64,000 bases of DNA from Oidiodendron maius Zn (Eukaryota > Ascomycota > Leotiomycetes > Myxotrichaceae). Below the pieces are notes generated by a model. The model did not search any database. It was not told the origin of the DNA and was given only the letters and a program-made list of their open reading frames with translations. The stretch's first letter is position 1. Every line of letters begins with the position of its first letter. The DNA is taken from NCBI GenBank assembly GCA_000827325.1, contig KN832902.1, forward strand, positions 46,135 to 110,134, read 5' to 3'. The position numbers and the translations under genes are program-made. Shown here one piece after another: positions 54,538 through 64,000 of the stretch.

Positions 54538-55880
54538 CTATGCTACAAGCTTTGGCCCTTCTCTAAACTGAAGAAATGAAAGTCTTCCTGATGCATGTCC
54601 TAAAATGATAGTTTCATCCCAAATAGCTTCACATATAGATCGGTAATCAGGAGGCAGCCAGAGAATATTCGCTTCACCTTCCACTATCCAATGATTAGAT
54701 ACACGTAACGTAGGTAGTAGCTTGCCGTCTGGTGAGAAGGCGACTGAGTAGACGAAGCCCAAGTGGCCCTCGAGCATCCGTAGTGCTGCTCCTGTCGCGG
54801 CGTCCCAGAGCCGCACTGTCTCATTGAGAGACCCAGATACGATCTGAGTGCCGTCTGGTGAGAAGGCGACTGAGTAGACCAAGCCCGAGTGGCCCTCTAG
54901 TGTTTGTAGCATCGCATTCCAATATACTTCTACTCTAGGCTTTTTCTGGATCCAAGGCGGAATACACTTCTCAAATGTTGTTCGGACAATACTCTTCTCT
55001 GGGGCAAAGACAAGGGCCGAACAATACGATTGAAGGGGCGTCTGCTCAATAACTGATCGGCTATATATAGCGAAGCGCCTCGCATCATATATTGAACAGG
55101 TTTACTGGTTCAATAAAGGACGGTATTGCGCAGGTCGTAATCAGAATCAAGGTGAAACTCAGAGTTATATTGACTATTGAGTGATGCAGAGACAACTAAC
55201 TAAGCACAGCTATGCTGGAGTAAGAACCCCTTTATATAGACCTATTCGGCCTCTTATTGACTCATATGAATCCTCTGAATCCTGGATCCTAAAGGATATC
55301 CTAGATCCTAAGGGATGTGTTATGCGTGGTTGAGGCCCTGATCAATATCATATATAAATGCATGTATATCAAGGCTATCATCAACCCATGGACAAGTAAA
55401 TTACTCTCCTATAAACAGTAGCTACATAGCTTACCGGAATGTGAGCCTCTAAGGATAATATCGCTTGAATCCATTCTGACATCTTGCCCATCCACCCAAG
55501 CGCCTCAAGCCAGTGCAGTAGATGAGCCTGCAGAAACTGATGAGCTTCGCTATTGTAAACCTGAGAACCGCTCTTTTGCAGATGCTGGACCCAATAAAGG
55601 CATGCATATTGAACTTCGGGTGGAAGACAATTCTCAATCCAACTGCTCTTGGCTTGACTAGTTTGACTACCAGGACTATGCGTTTCGCAAATGTCCTCCT
55701 TGAGTATCTGAGACATTATCTGTACGCAACTAGCAGCTACTATCTGGTGGGTCTCCTTTTCATCCACCCAGAAATCCCCACATCGATCTTTATTAAGGAG
55801 GAAGTCGCGAAATGAAGGATGGTGCAGGCGAGTTAGCCGTGCGGGGAACTCGCCGCTATTGTTGTGGAGGCGGAAATAGA
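54538..55880 (-). pseudogene. NACHT-WD40 NLR remnant
   Basis: From 5' to 3': LHHPSFRDFLLN and FWVDEKETHQIVAASC, then CLPPEVQYACLYWVQHL and LHWLEALGWMGK. These blocks follow the NACHT ATPase in fungal NACHT-WD40 proteins. After an intron-like interval comes YDARRFAIYSRSVIEQTPLQ and IPPWIQKKP, leading into WD40 repeats (LEGHSGLVYSVAFSPDG). Only two WD repeats remain before a divergent tail, and the ATPase itself is absent upstream. Intact relatives have many WD repeats. The gene is therefore truncated at both ends and probably dead, although the remaining frames are open. Confidence 0.82.
55110..55430 (-). other. Intron of NLR remnant, possible solo LTR inside
   Basis: A GTAAGC donor after LEAHIP at about 55431 opens an interval ending near 55110. 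It is much longer than other introns here. On the minus strand it contains a TATATAAAGGGG box followed by about 140 bases of leader-like sequence, as in LTR promoters. I could not fix TG..CA ends or a target duplication, so the LTR call is weak. Confidence 0.35.
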
Positions 55881-56231
55881 CGGATACCTGGTTGCGATTT
55901 GCGATTTGCTGCGCCTATTTTCAAGTGGCCATCTCGAGGCGACGGTCTTACCATTACGAGTTCAATGACAAACTTACAAGCCCCATGGGGATACTATTGT
56001 GTCTAATTTTTCCCTTGAATGTCCGTTCGGGTGTGTCACTCGGCCCCTAGTTGCCTAACAAAAAGCTGAAACCTGGTCTAGGAGTCAGAGATTGCTTATA
56101 TAATTGATACCCGATCCGGTGGATTGAAGCCCAACCCTAGAAGCATATAAACCCCTAAGCCAGAGGATTATATCCTTAATTAATTGAGACACATATACGG
56201 TAGAGACGGCGGCATCATTGGCGAAGGCAGC
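55881..56231. other. Short spacer
   Basis: Nothing is supported here. The sequence resembles decayed transposon or NLR flank. Confidence 0.35.
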
Positions 56232-56632
56232 CGCTCTCAATGACTTGAAGTGGCCTAAATATTCTAGTCCGTGGTTAGATTAGGCTCGTCATGTATCCCC
56301 ATATATATAATAGCTCCAATAAACACATATAGCCTTTCTGTAACTAAGCTAACCCACTCATATTGCCTCTCCTCTATTGCTCGCTTCCTTTGAATAGCTG
56401 CGTATTGATTCGCATTCTTAGTAATAGTCTCAAATAGCTCAGGTGCAAAGAATAAGGTAAAATAGTCAAAGGAGTGCGAATCAGGTAAAAAGGTAGGTGG
56501 TAAGAGAACTTGTGCGTCCTTATGAGGCTCTAGTTGAACCGGCTCAAATATAACCTGATCAATAGATCCGAACTCAGCTAGTATATCCTCAAGAGACCTG
56601 GCTTTACTAGAAGCAGCAGCCTTAGAGTCCAT
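56232..56632 (-). mobile_element. piggyBac-like transposase N-terminal relic
   Basis: From the Met at 56632 the frame reads DSHSFDYFTLFFAPELFETI, then IYMGIHDEPNLTTD. These are the start of the piggyBac-type transposase domain. A TAG follows where relatives have Tyr-Trp, and more stops come after it. TGG-to-TAG-type changes fit RIP. The catalytic core is missing. Confidence 0.75.
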
Positions 56633-56700
56633 GTTGTATTTGGTAAGTCGGTAGGTAGGTAGGTAGGGAGGGAGGGAAGGTAGTTGGAGTAGTCGGTTCA

Positions 56701-56757
56701 GGTGATTCAAGGCGATTCAAGGCGATTCAAGGCGATTCAAGTGATTCAAGGCGATTA
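56701..56757. repeat. 10-bp tandem repeat
   Basis: The unit GGCGATTCAA occurs about six times with small variants (GGTGATTCAA, GTGATTCAA), just upstream of the piggyBac relic. A short GGTA/GGGA run precedes it at about 56650-56685. Confidence 0.9.
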
Positions 56758-57125
56758 AGAGGGGAGTATTCAGGCGGTTGGATCGCGCGAAAAAGATGTA
56801 AATAGCCTATTCGGGACTAGTGCTTATATTATACAACCTCCTTAGGTGGAGATGGGTTGCATACTGCGCCTTATGGAATTCACCCTATTGGTCCATCGGA
56901 CACTTTTCTTCCACAAAATTGGCAGCACGTGTAAAGATGTATTTGCGTCAACCGAATGGCTAAAACGGTAATGATTACCCACTAGATAAAAACTCCTCAC
57001 TATCCAGCGAATAACCCAAAGCTAGCGCGAAGATTGTAGAGAGGTTTCCCCAAATTCTACCTTTTCTTTGGCGTACCATATATTAGCTCCTGAATTAGCG
57101 CTAAACTCCCTGCGATTCGACTACA

Positions 57126-58925
57126 ATGGCTGCACAACTATGTGAGCTTCATAGGAAAAGAATCAAGGTCAGACAAGCTTGCGATTGCTGCCACAACCGC
57201 AAGATCCGCTGCGATGCCACCAAGCCTTGCGGAAACTGTGAGGTTGGAGGGCTTCTATGTATGTACCGCTCCATACCGAAGAAAACAGGGCCGAAGGGCC
57301 CGAGAAGAGGCCTAAGAGCGGTAGTGGGCCAGATGGAACAATATGCAGAGGGGGGCGCTGGTCCGGCGTCAGGAACAAGCTCCGACGCCGCCTCTCACGA
57401 TATACGACAATGCCGCTATTCCGTCAAGACTGACTTAAGCCTTGACAATAAAGGTTTTCAGCCCTCCCCGCTGGTACCTATCGATGTTATCGAGCGCTGT
57501 GTCAATGCTTTCTTCACGAACAGATATCTAATTATGCCAATTCTTAATCGTCATCATGTCTATGCTACTTTATCTCACCTTCATGACTCTCCTGAGCAAT
57601 ATGGACTGATCACCGCCCTTTGCGCAGTTGTTATGATCCAGCCGGAGTTGCTCCAGCCTGTATCTGGTGGCGACCTTCTCGACTTGGCGCAAGCCCCCTC
57701 CACGGAGATTTTCATACAGGAGACTCTGAGGGCAAGACAATTCTTCAATTTTTTGGAACTACCATCCTTAGCCTCGGTCCAGACCTCATTTTTCCTCTTT
57801 GCTGCCCTCTTCGCTCTAGACCGAGACCGCACCGCCTGGCATTATCTCAGAGAAGCAATAGCTCTGCTCCAAACCCAACGTCTAGACGAAGAGGCTACAT
57901 ATGCCGAGTTACTGGATGAAAAGTACGCCACTAGCTGTCGTCGAACGTTCTGGCTCCTGTTTATAACGGAGCGAGCATATGCACTACAAAGAAATCACCA
58001 GTTGACTATTAAACGCACAATTGGCCTCCCTACAGTAAATCCTGGACCAGAAGCAAACATCCTCCATGGATTCCTTGATCTTATATATCTTTTCCAAAAT
58101 TTTGACGAAAGATTCCTATCGCTATGGAATCTCTCTTCAACAGACTCAGATGTTTCGCCACACTGCTTCATCCAGCTTCAAAACACTCTCGAGGTTGCGC
58201 TTCCACAAGTTTTCCGACGGACGGATGTTCAGAAAGCGGATTTATTCGTTACTAGACAGTGGCTCAAAGCCATGGTATGGAGACTCTGCCTCTTCAGGAA
58301 GCTTTTATCTAGCGGAACAGCAAACGAATGTATGACCTTTAACTACCCAATTGCCATTGCTCGGGGCATTGCCGTAGTCTCAAGTATCCTACCTACCAAA
58401 GCCTTCGAGGTGAACGGCGTTGGAATTCTAGAAAAAGTCTTTGATATCGGATGCAGTTTGGCTGATGTCTTGCTCCTGTATGGAAATTCCATTCCTATCT
58501 CTGGCCGAGAAGTCGGACCGAGAGATTATTTGATAGAACTAGTGAGGATCCTAGGGACTGTTTTGGATGGGAGTTCGAAATACTTGGGATTGCTAGTAGC
58601 TAAAGCGAATGACTGTCTACATGTCCGGATCAGGGTGGCATTAGGTGGGTGCAAGAGGTCTGGTCAAGGCCCTTGGATCGAGCACCGGAAAGATTACAAC
58701 GACTCCAGGAGTAAAGCCTTCAAGAACAACATGAACGCAAAATCAACCTTTGATCCCCCTCCTTTCGATAATTCTAAGGAATTAGAAAGCACGGCTATTG
58801 CTGATCAATGTAAACTATCGTATCCTCACCCACAGATATGCTGGCCCTCGGAGTTAAATTCCTCCCTGGTGGGAAGCGGGAATGTGGAGTATCAAATTTG
58901 TGACTTTTTCTCAATGACAGATTGA
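57126..58925 (+). CDS. Zn2Cys6 transcription factor
   Basis: A single open frame of 599 residues. The zinc cluster has Cys19, 22, 29, 35, 38 and 45 (C-x2-C-x6-C-x5-C-x2-C-x6-C), followed by a basic linker (KKTGPKGPRRG). A fungal-specific transcription-factor middle region runs from about 115 to 450, with RTFWLLFITERAYALQ and RTIGLPTVN. Nuclear activator or repressor. It lies 3.7 kb past the SDR gene, with relics between, so it may regulate the PKS cluster. No other regulator lies nearer. The sequence after about 500 is poorly conserved, and a missed 3' intron near 58645 is possible. Confidence 0.88.
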   Translation: MAAQLCELHRKRIKVRQACDCCHNRKIRCDATKPCGNCEVGGLLCMYRSIPKKTGPKGPRRGLRAVVGQMEQYAEGGAGPASGTSSDAASHDIRQCRYSVKTDLSLDNKGFQPSPLVPIDVIERCVNAFFTNRYLIMPILNRHHVYATLSHLHDSPEQYGLITALCAVVMIQPELLQPVSGGDLLDLAQAPSTEIFIQETLRARQFFNFLELPSLASVQTSFFLFAALFALDRDRTAWHYLREAIALLQTQRLDEEATYAELLDEKYATSCRRTFWLLFITERAYALQRNHQLTIKRTIGLPTVNPGPEANILHGFLDLIYLFQNFDERFLSLWNLSSTDSDVSPHCFIQLQNTLEVALPQVFRRTDVQKADLFVTRQWLKAMVWRLCLFRKLLSSGTANECMTFNYPIAIARGIAVVSSILPTKAFEVNGVGILEKVFDIGCSLADVLLLYGNSIPISGREVGPRDYLIELVRILGTVLDGSSKYLGLLVAKANDCLHVRIRVALGGCKRSGQGPWIEHRKDYNDSRSKAFKNNMNAKSTFDPPPFDNSKELESTAIADQCKLSYPHPQICWPSELNSSLVGSGNVEYQICDFFSMTD

Positions 58926-59389
58926 TTAGCGGTTGAGAGTCTAATTTGACTTTTGTGGCCTATTCGCATAGGCAATACTGTACTACAACGCTATTTTTAG
59001 TGATTTTGGTGCAATCCGTTTAAATCAGGAGAACTTTATCGGCGGTTACCGTACCACGGCTAGATAAGCCATATATGATTCAGGTATGCGGCGTTGGACG
59101 ACGTGCTGATACCATAGCTACTTGTACGGCAGCTAATAGAGGACAGGGACAAGTATTATGATATATATTCTCATCATGCTGTCCTTCTATTGTTGTCTCC
59201 GCACTATAAATTCTTCTGCTGCAATCGAAGCGCATAGTTCATCTGGGTGGTAAAATTTTAACTGGATTGTTCAGCCACCTAAAACGGCCCTATTATGCTT
59301 TAGCTTTGTATTTCTACCACGGTAGGAGAAGCTTGAGTATACGTCAGAAGTTACAACCCAATTGAAGCCAGCTGGAAGATCTGCTTTAC
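58926..59389. other. Spacer
   Basis: No gene. One TCGGCGG occurs at about 59039-59045. The right end borders the decayed MULE, whose far terminal repeat I could not locate. Confidence 0.4.
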
Positions 59390-61318
59390 CCATACTTTTT
59401 AAAACATGCACTATATCGAGCCCAATCGAGGTTTAAAGGTGTTCTGATTCGATCCCTTGCTGCAAGAGCCTTAATAGTCTGGAACTGACTAGTTATAGCC
59501 TGTTCAATCAATAGCCAGGTCGTTAAGAGATCACCCTGGGAGCTAAGAATGAAGCGCTTAATATATGAATGCGCTGCTTCAACCCTAAATATTATTAATA
59601 CTATATAGTCAAATTAAATAAGCCAGTATCCTTACTTACCTTGATGTGACTGTAATACCGAAGTGAGTATATTCATTAGTCCAGGCCTGAACTAGTAGCT
59701 CAACTCGGCCTGGCTTTAGCCACGTCTTTTTGATATATTCAACATATGCTAGGTGTTCTAGAGTCTCAGAATACTGTATTTCAAACTGGAGCAGTTGAGC
59801 ATGATACTCAGGGATACTAGGCGACTGAATAATACCCAGCCATGCCTGAAAGAAATCATTATAGTCCTCAGCACTAGTAAACTTAGCTTTGCAGTGCTGC
59901 TGGACATTTTATTGGCATGCCAGAGGCATAGTAGTGTACCAGAATCCGGGAATGCCTTAGAAATGGCATTTCTTAAGGCTTGATCACAATCAGTACTAAT
60001 TGCACTTGGAGCAATGCCAACTACAGGGTGAATAAGACTGTAAAGGGTCTTGATTTGACTTAAGGCCCAGTAATACGAGCTCTCTGATTGGTCTGGGAGG
60101 AAGTCAAAGGCAATGAAGAAGCTCTTATTATTGTGATCAACCCCTATTATACTAGTAAGCTAGGGAGCTAGTAAGAGAGGCTTAAGAACTAACCGATAAT
60201 ATCCATTAGGGGCATCTCAAATCAATTAGTATTGTATGTATTGTCGATTAGGACGACATCGTGGTGAGACTGAAGGTATTTGATTGATTCGGGGTAGGCC
60301 CAGAAGAGGCCCTGCAGTCGTTTAGTCACCTTATCCCTTAGGATATGATGCTTAATCCCCTTAGCCTCAAGGTTCTGGGCTAGTGCCTCAGTTGAAGAGT
60401 AGCCTTGGCGTATATCTCGACGAATTTGAGAAGCCTGGTTATAAATATCCTGTGGCAGAAGTGGTGTTTTAGGGACTAGGTCACGGAGGAAAGTCAGGGT
60501 TTGCCGTGGCTGGATACCTAATAACCCTTAGTTTAGCACCCTAATTAAACCCCTAGACTTACTAGCTGAGAAGAGGTTACGGTGTGTATTTTGAGCTTTA
60601 ACTGGAAGCCTGTGGTGTGAAGGGTGGGCAGTAGGGCTTTGGCTAGGAGGGTGGTTATGAGTATTAAACTTAGTCCCAGTGCGATATTTAAGCTCCTATT
60701 CAGAGCTAAGGGTCTCTAGTGCAACCACTTGAAATAGGCACCCTGTACCGCGTGATTGAGTATCCCGAACACGCTTAATTCGAGGTTTAGGCTTAGGTCG
60801 AGGGTAGCGATTGCATGCATAATATACCTTTTGGCGCCCATTACGGATGCGCTTGCTTTTGCCTACAGTAAAGGCATACCCTCGTAGCTTAGCCTAGCTC
60901 TGAATAGCCTCAAAAAGGGCATCCCTAGAGGGGTATGTAGCTAGAGGTGGTAGGGATAACGCGTTAGACGCGCTGGTTAGGGGCGGCGCTGGTGGTGGTT
61001 GAGAAAAGGGGTCAGAAACGTCGAATTGGCTGAACTGATTCATTTTCAGGGCTGTATTTAAGCTTCAAGAGGGCTGTATTCAAGCTTCAGGAGGGCTGTA
61101 TTTGATTTAGGACTATTAGGAGCCTAGGGTCGGTATATACGCGTCCAGGTAAAGGGAGGTTATACTAGCCGTAAAGGGATATGCTAGTTATATTCGCACC
61201 ACAGCGTCCAAAAGAGGTAATCTTAGTAATATTCGCACCAGAGGTGGCCGAAAAGGGTAATTGATATGCGGTGGTGCGAATCTTAGTCATTCCTTGTGGT
61301 GCGAATGTAATACGAGCC
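59390..61318 (-). mobile_element. MULE DNA transposon, decayed copy
   Basis: The element begins at 61318 with GGCTCGTATTACATTCGC and a leader with repeated GCGAATATNACTA phrases. The transposase starts at 61043 (MNQFSQFDVSDPF). Later blocks are VVLIDNTYNTN, IIGVDHNNKSFFIAFDFLP, ISTDCDQALRNAI and LCLWHANKNVQQHCKAKF, which carry the MULE-type DDE core and the CxxH-like zinc motif. A TAG at 60894-60896 replaces the TGG found in the second copy, and further stops occur (for example after TLSSE). The changes are of the C-to-T type. Introns with GTAAGT remain near 59640. The distal terminal repeat is not found, so the element may be truncated. Confidence 0.85.
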
Positions 61319-61622
61319 AGCAATTTGCCGGTTGAACATTCATTCCGACGCAGGTTCGGATCCCACCGAGTCGGTGTAACTCCTACTCCGATCTAGTTCG
61401 GCCCCGTTAAATAAATGCCTCTTAATCCAACAGTATCATACTTGATATCGACTACTGCCGCGCAACCTTTGTCGTGTAATAACAGCTCTGATTCGCGATC
61501 CCGACCGACCATGAATCTCCATCTTCGGCTATGACCGTGTTGACAACGAGGAGAAGCATCCCAAAAACCAGAAGCTGACATGCAAGAATCTTGTGTTTTA
61601 ACAATAGTAACGACTTTTATAG
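61319..61622. other. Short upstream region
   Basis: This lies between the MULE end and the oxidoreductase start and serves as that gene's promoter. The TE end is only about 300 bp from the gene. Confidence 0.4.
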
Positions 61623-63011
61623 ATGGCGTCAGTTATTGGCTTTGTACAGCGGATATGGGACATCTCCCGCCCTATTGAAACACCAAAATCAGCAGACGCT
61701 GTTAGAATTGGGCTTCTCGGTGCTTCAACTACTGCGTATTATATCTCCATCTGTATCTGCTCGCGCTTGTAGAGGCTTATCGATGTTACAATAGGCCTTT
61801 GTCCCTCATCACTCCCGCAAAGTCGCATCCTGGTGTCGTCATCGCTGCTGTAGCGGCCCGCGACTTTAAAAAGGCGGAGGCTTTTGCCCAGAAGCATAAT
61901 ATCGCAAAGATCCATAGGTCATACCAGAGTATGTTTTCCACCGCGCGATATCGCTGATAGAGAGTCTATGTCTTATCTGCTGCGGCCAGCTAATCTCTCT
62001 TCAGACCTCATTGACGATCCTTCAATCGACGTAATCTACAACCCCCTCCCAAACGGCCTCCATTTTGAATGGGCTATGCAGGCCCTCCGCGCTGGAAAGC
62101 ATGTTCTTCTTGAAAAGCCTTCGGTATCAAATGCGGCGGAAGCTGATACGCTTTTCTCCTTCCATGCCGAACTTCGATCTCCTAGGCCAGTCCTATTAGA
62201 AGCCTTCCACTATCGTTTTCACCCTTCTTGGTCAGGTTTCCTTTCTTTCATAACAGCGTCCACAATTGAAAGTGCTCGGTCTTGGATGAGTGTTCCTGCA
62301 GGCGTCCTTTCTAGTAACGACATCCGTTTTCAATATGACCTTGCCGGTGGCGCGCTCATGGACCCTGGGACTTACCTGGTTTCAATCTTACGACAGGTCT
62401 TTGGAGCCGAGCCAGAAGAGTGTCTAAGTGCTGTAGCGACACCTATGCCACAAGGGCGCGACCAGAAAATTGATCAAGTTATGAAAGCTAGCTGGCGATT
62501 TCCGAATGGTGGTATTGGCAGTATAGAAGCGAACCTGGCTCGGTCGACATGGCTTGGTATGCCAGGATTGGATCTGCCATCTGTCGTTGTAAAGCACAAG
62601 GAGGTACCGGTCACAGATGAGGTGGGATCGGACAAAAGTCAGAGCCATGGAATGATCCATACAGTGGCATTATATAATTGGGCGCTGCCAGCGATTTGGC
62701 ACAGGATTGATATTGTGGATGAGCATGTTACTAGGGACGATGAGGGAAAGGTACTTAAGAGATGGACTTTAAAGAAAACCAAGAAATATTATACTTGGGA
62801 CGAACTTCAGGAGGAGGGAAAGACTAGGGTTGGAAGTAAGTCTTGGACGACATATAGGCATCAGTTAGAGCAGTTTATAAATAGGATCAAAGGACAGAGG
62901 GGCTCAGGAGTGTGGGTTGATGAAGATGATTCAATAAAGCAGATGGAGATGATTGATGGCGCTTATAAGAAGGCTGGTCTACCAATTAGACCCACTAGTA
63001 CCTATGGGTAA
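61623..63011 (+). CDS. Gfo/Idh/MocA-family NAD(P) oxidoreductase
   Basis: Three exons (61623-61735, 61795-61928, 62005-63011) give 417 residues. The Rossmann start RIGLLGAST leads into AVAARDFKKAEAFAQKHNI. The family signature around YNPLPNGLHFEWAMQALRAGKHVLLEKP contains the catalytic Lys (EKP). LEAFHYRFHP and LAGGALMDPGTYLVS are further conserved blocks. The set is typical of fungal dihydrodiol/D-xylose dehydrogenase-like proteins that oxidise sugars or diols. The gene lies between two MULE copies in opposite orientation. No link to the PKS cluster is shown. Confidence 0.88.
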
Positions 63012-63086
63012 TATCTCTTGGTAGCACTTGTAGGGCTACGAATAAAGGATAATTCTACCACTATACTATCCCTACTTGACTAAGAC

Positions 63087-63322
63087 TAATCACCTTCCCT
63101 GAAGATAAAGAGTTCATGTTTTGGGACTGTTTCTCGTATAACAAGAAAGGGCCATGTTATGTGTGGCATAATGAGACTATAAAGGAGAAGGAGTCAATTG
63201 AGTGGTTGAAACAAGAGGATGAAGAGTGTGAGCCTCTAGCTAAGGGTGCCTTTAGCACAATACCTTTAGAAGACGATGCTATTTCAGCTGTAACAACTGC
63301 GATAGGAAACCTTCGACTGTAG
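63087..63322 (+). mobile_element. Tc1-type transposase mid-fragment
   Basis: The frame has MFWDCFSYNKKGPCYVW, which matches the strand after the first catalytic Asp in fungal Tc1-type transposases, and an acidic Glu/Lys-rich stretch. Both ends are missing. It may come from the same family as the relic at 53506-53862. Confidence 0.65.
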
Positions 63323-63493
63323 TAGTACCTATTATTAGTTCTCACCAACCTGGCTCGACACGCTACCCCTTTTAGTCCCTTGGCTTTGTGTATACGCCCA
63401 ATGATTTAGCGGACTAGCGCTCAACAATATCGAACACCTTGGGGCTTTGCTGCGGCAGCATGAGAAGACATGTCAGCGTGGTTAGTCATCCAA

Positions 63494-64000
63494 GGCTCGT
63501 GTTACAAACACACCACAGATGCTGACATAACCGACACACCACGCATATCATTTACCCTTTTCGGCCAAAGGGAGTGTATTATTACTAAGATTACCCCTTT
63601 AGGACGCTGTGGTGTGTATGCAACTAGCGCAGCCCTTTACGGCTAGTATTAACTCCCTTTACCTGGACGCGTATTTACTGCCCTAGGCTCCTAGTAGTCC
63701 TGAATCAAATACAACCCTCCTGAAGCTCGAATACAGCCCTCTTGAAGCCCGAATACAGCCCTCTTGAAGCTTAAATACAGCCCTGAAAATGAATCAGTTT
63801 AGCCAATTCGACGTTTCTGACCCCTTTTCTCAACCACCACCACCAGCGCAGCCCCTGACCAGCGCGTCTGACGCGTTATCCCTGCCACCTCTAGCCACCT
63901 ACCCCTCTAAAGAAGCCCTTTTTGAGGCTATTCAGAGCTGGGCTAAGCTACAAGGGTATGCCTTTACTGTAATTAGAAGCAAGCGGATTAAGGATGGGCG
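63494..64000 (+). mobile_element. MULE DNA transposon, second copy, incomplete at window end
   Basis: This copy begins GGCTCGTGTTACAAACACACC at 63494 and is related to the copy ending at 61318, in the opposite orientation. Its transposase ATG is at 63789 (MNQFSQFDVSDPF), and the frame stays open to the window edge, with TGG at 63939-63941. Terminal and leader sequences differ by many transitions from the other copy. Whether it is complete cannot be seen. Confidence 0.85.

Noticed and set aside
61345-61380. tRNA-like T-arm phrase GCAGGTTCGGATCC
   Set aside because: The flanking stem does not pair, and no acceptor, D-arm or anticodon arm can be drawn.

Overview
The window is from a filamentous ascomycete. 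Genes are split by short introns of about 50-80 bp with GTRNGT donors. The protein families (nonreducing polyketide synthase, Zn2Cys6 regulator, NLR-like proteins, MULE, Tc1 and piggyBac relics) fit Eurotiales such as Aspergillus or Penicillium, but the species cannot be fixed from this sequence. The mix of intact accessory genes, broken genes, transposon debris and gene-poor spacers suggests a dispensable, perhaps subtelomeric, region.

Left part (1-24 kb): a frame-broken allantoate-permease-type transporter, a secreted carboxylesterase that has lost its nucleophile region, a Myb-like protein, a complete NAD-specific glutamate dehydrogenase, an F-box pseudogene, a convergent acyl-CoA dehydrogenase/hotdog thioesterase pair, a P450 tail relic, and an NB-ARC-TPR (NLR-like) gene with near-identical repeats. 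A 269-bp MITE follows at about 24 kb.

Middle (24-33 kb): a nuclear-protein fragment is cut by one arm of a near-identical inverted duplication (24904-26346 versus 46292-47686). After it come a broken small secreted protein, a broken disordered nuclear protein and long spacers.

Right part (33-53 kb): a biosynthetic gene cluster. It holds a 2613-aa nonreducing PKS (SAT-KS-AT-PT-ACP-ACP-CMeT-esterase), a divergent P450, a flavin-dependent phenolic halogenase, an aldo-keto reductase, a secreted berberine-bridge-type oxidase and a 17beta-HSD-like SDR. A Zn2Cys6 regulator at 57 kb may belong to it. The inferred route is a C-methylated aromatic acid made by the PKS and released by its esterase domain, then chlorinated and oxidised or reduced by the others. 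The product is not identifiable from sequence alone.

Far right (53-64 kb): transposon and NLR relics, the Zn2Cys6 gene, and a Gfo/Idh/MocA oxidoreductase lying between two MULE copies in opposite orientation. One copy is decayed; the other runs off the window.

Two N runs (25377-25896 and 47131-47247) are assembly gaps. The second sits between two copies of the same 230 bp, so it is a false gap, and removing it restores a continuous aldo-keto reductase frame.
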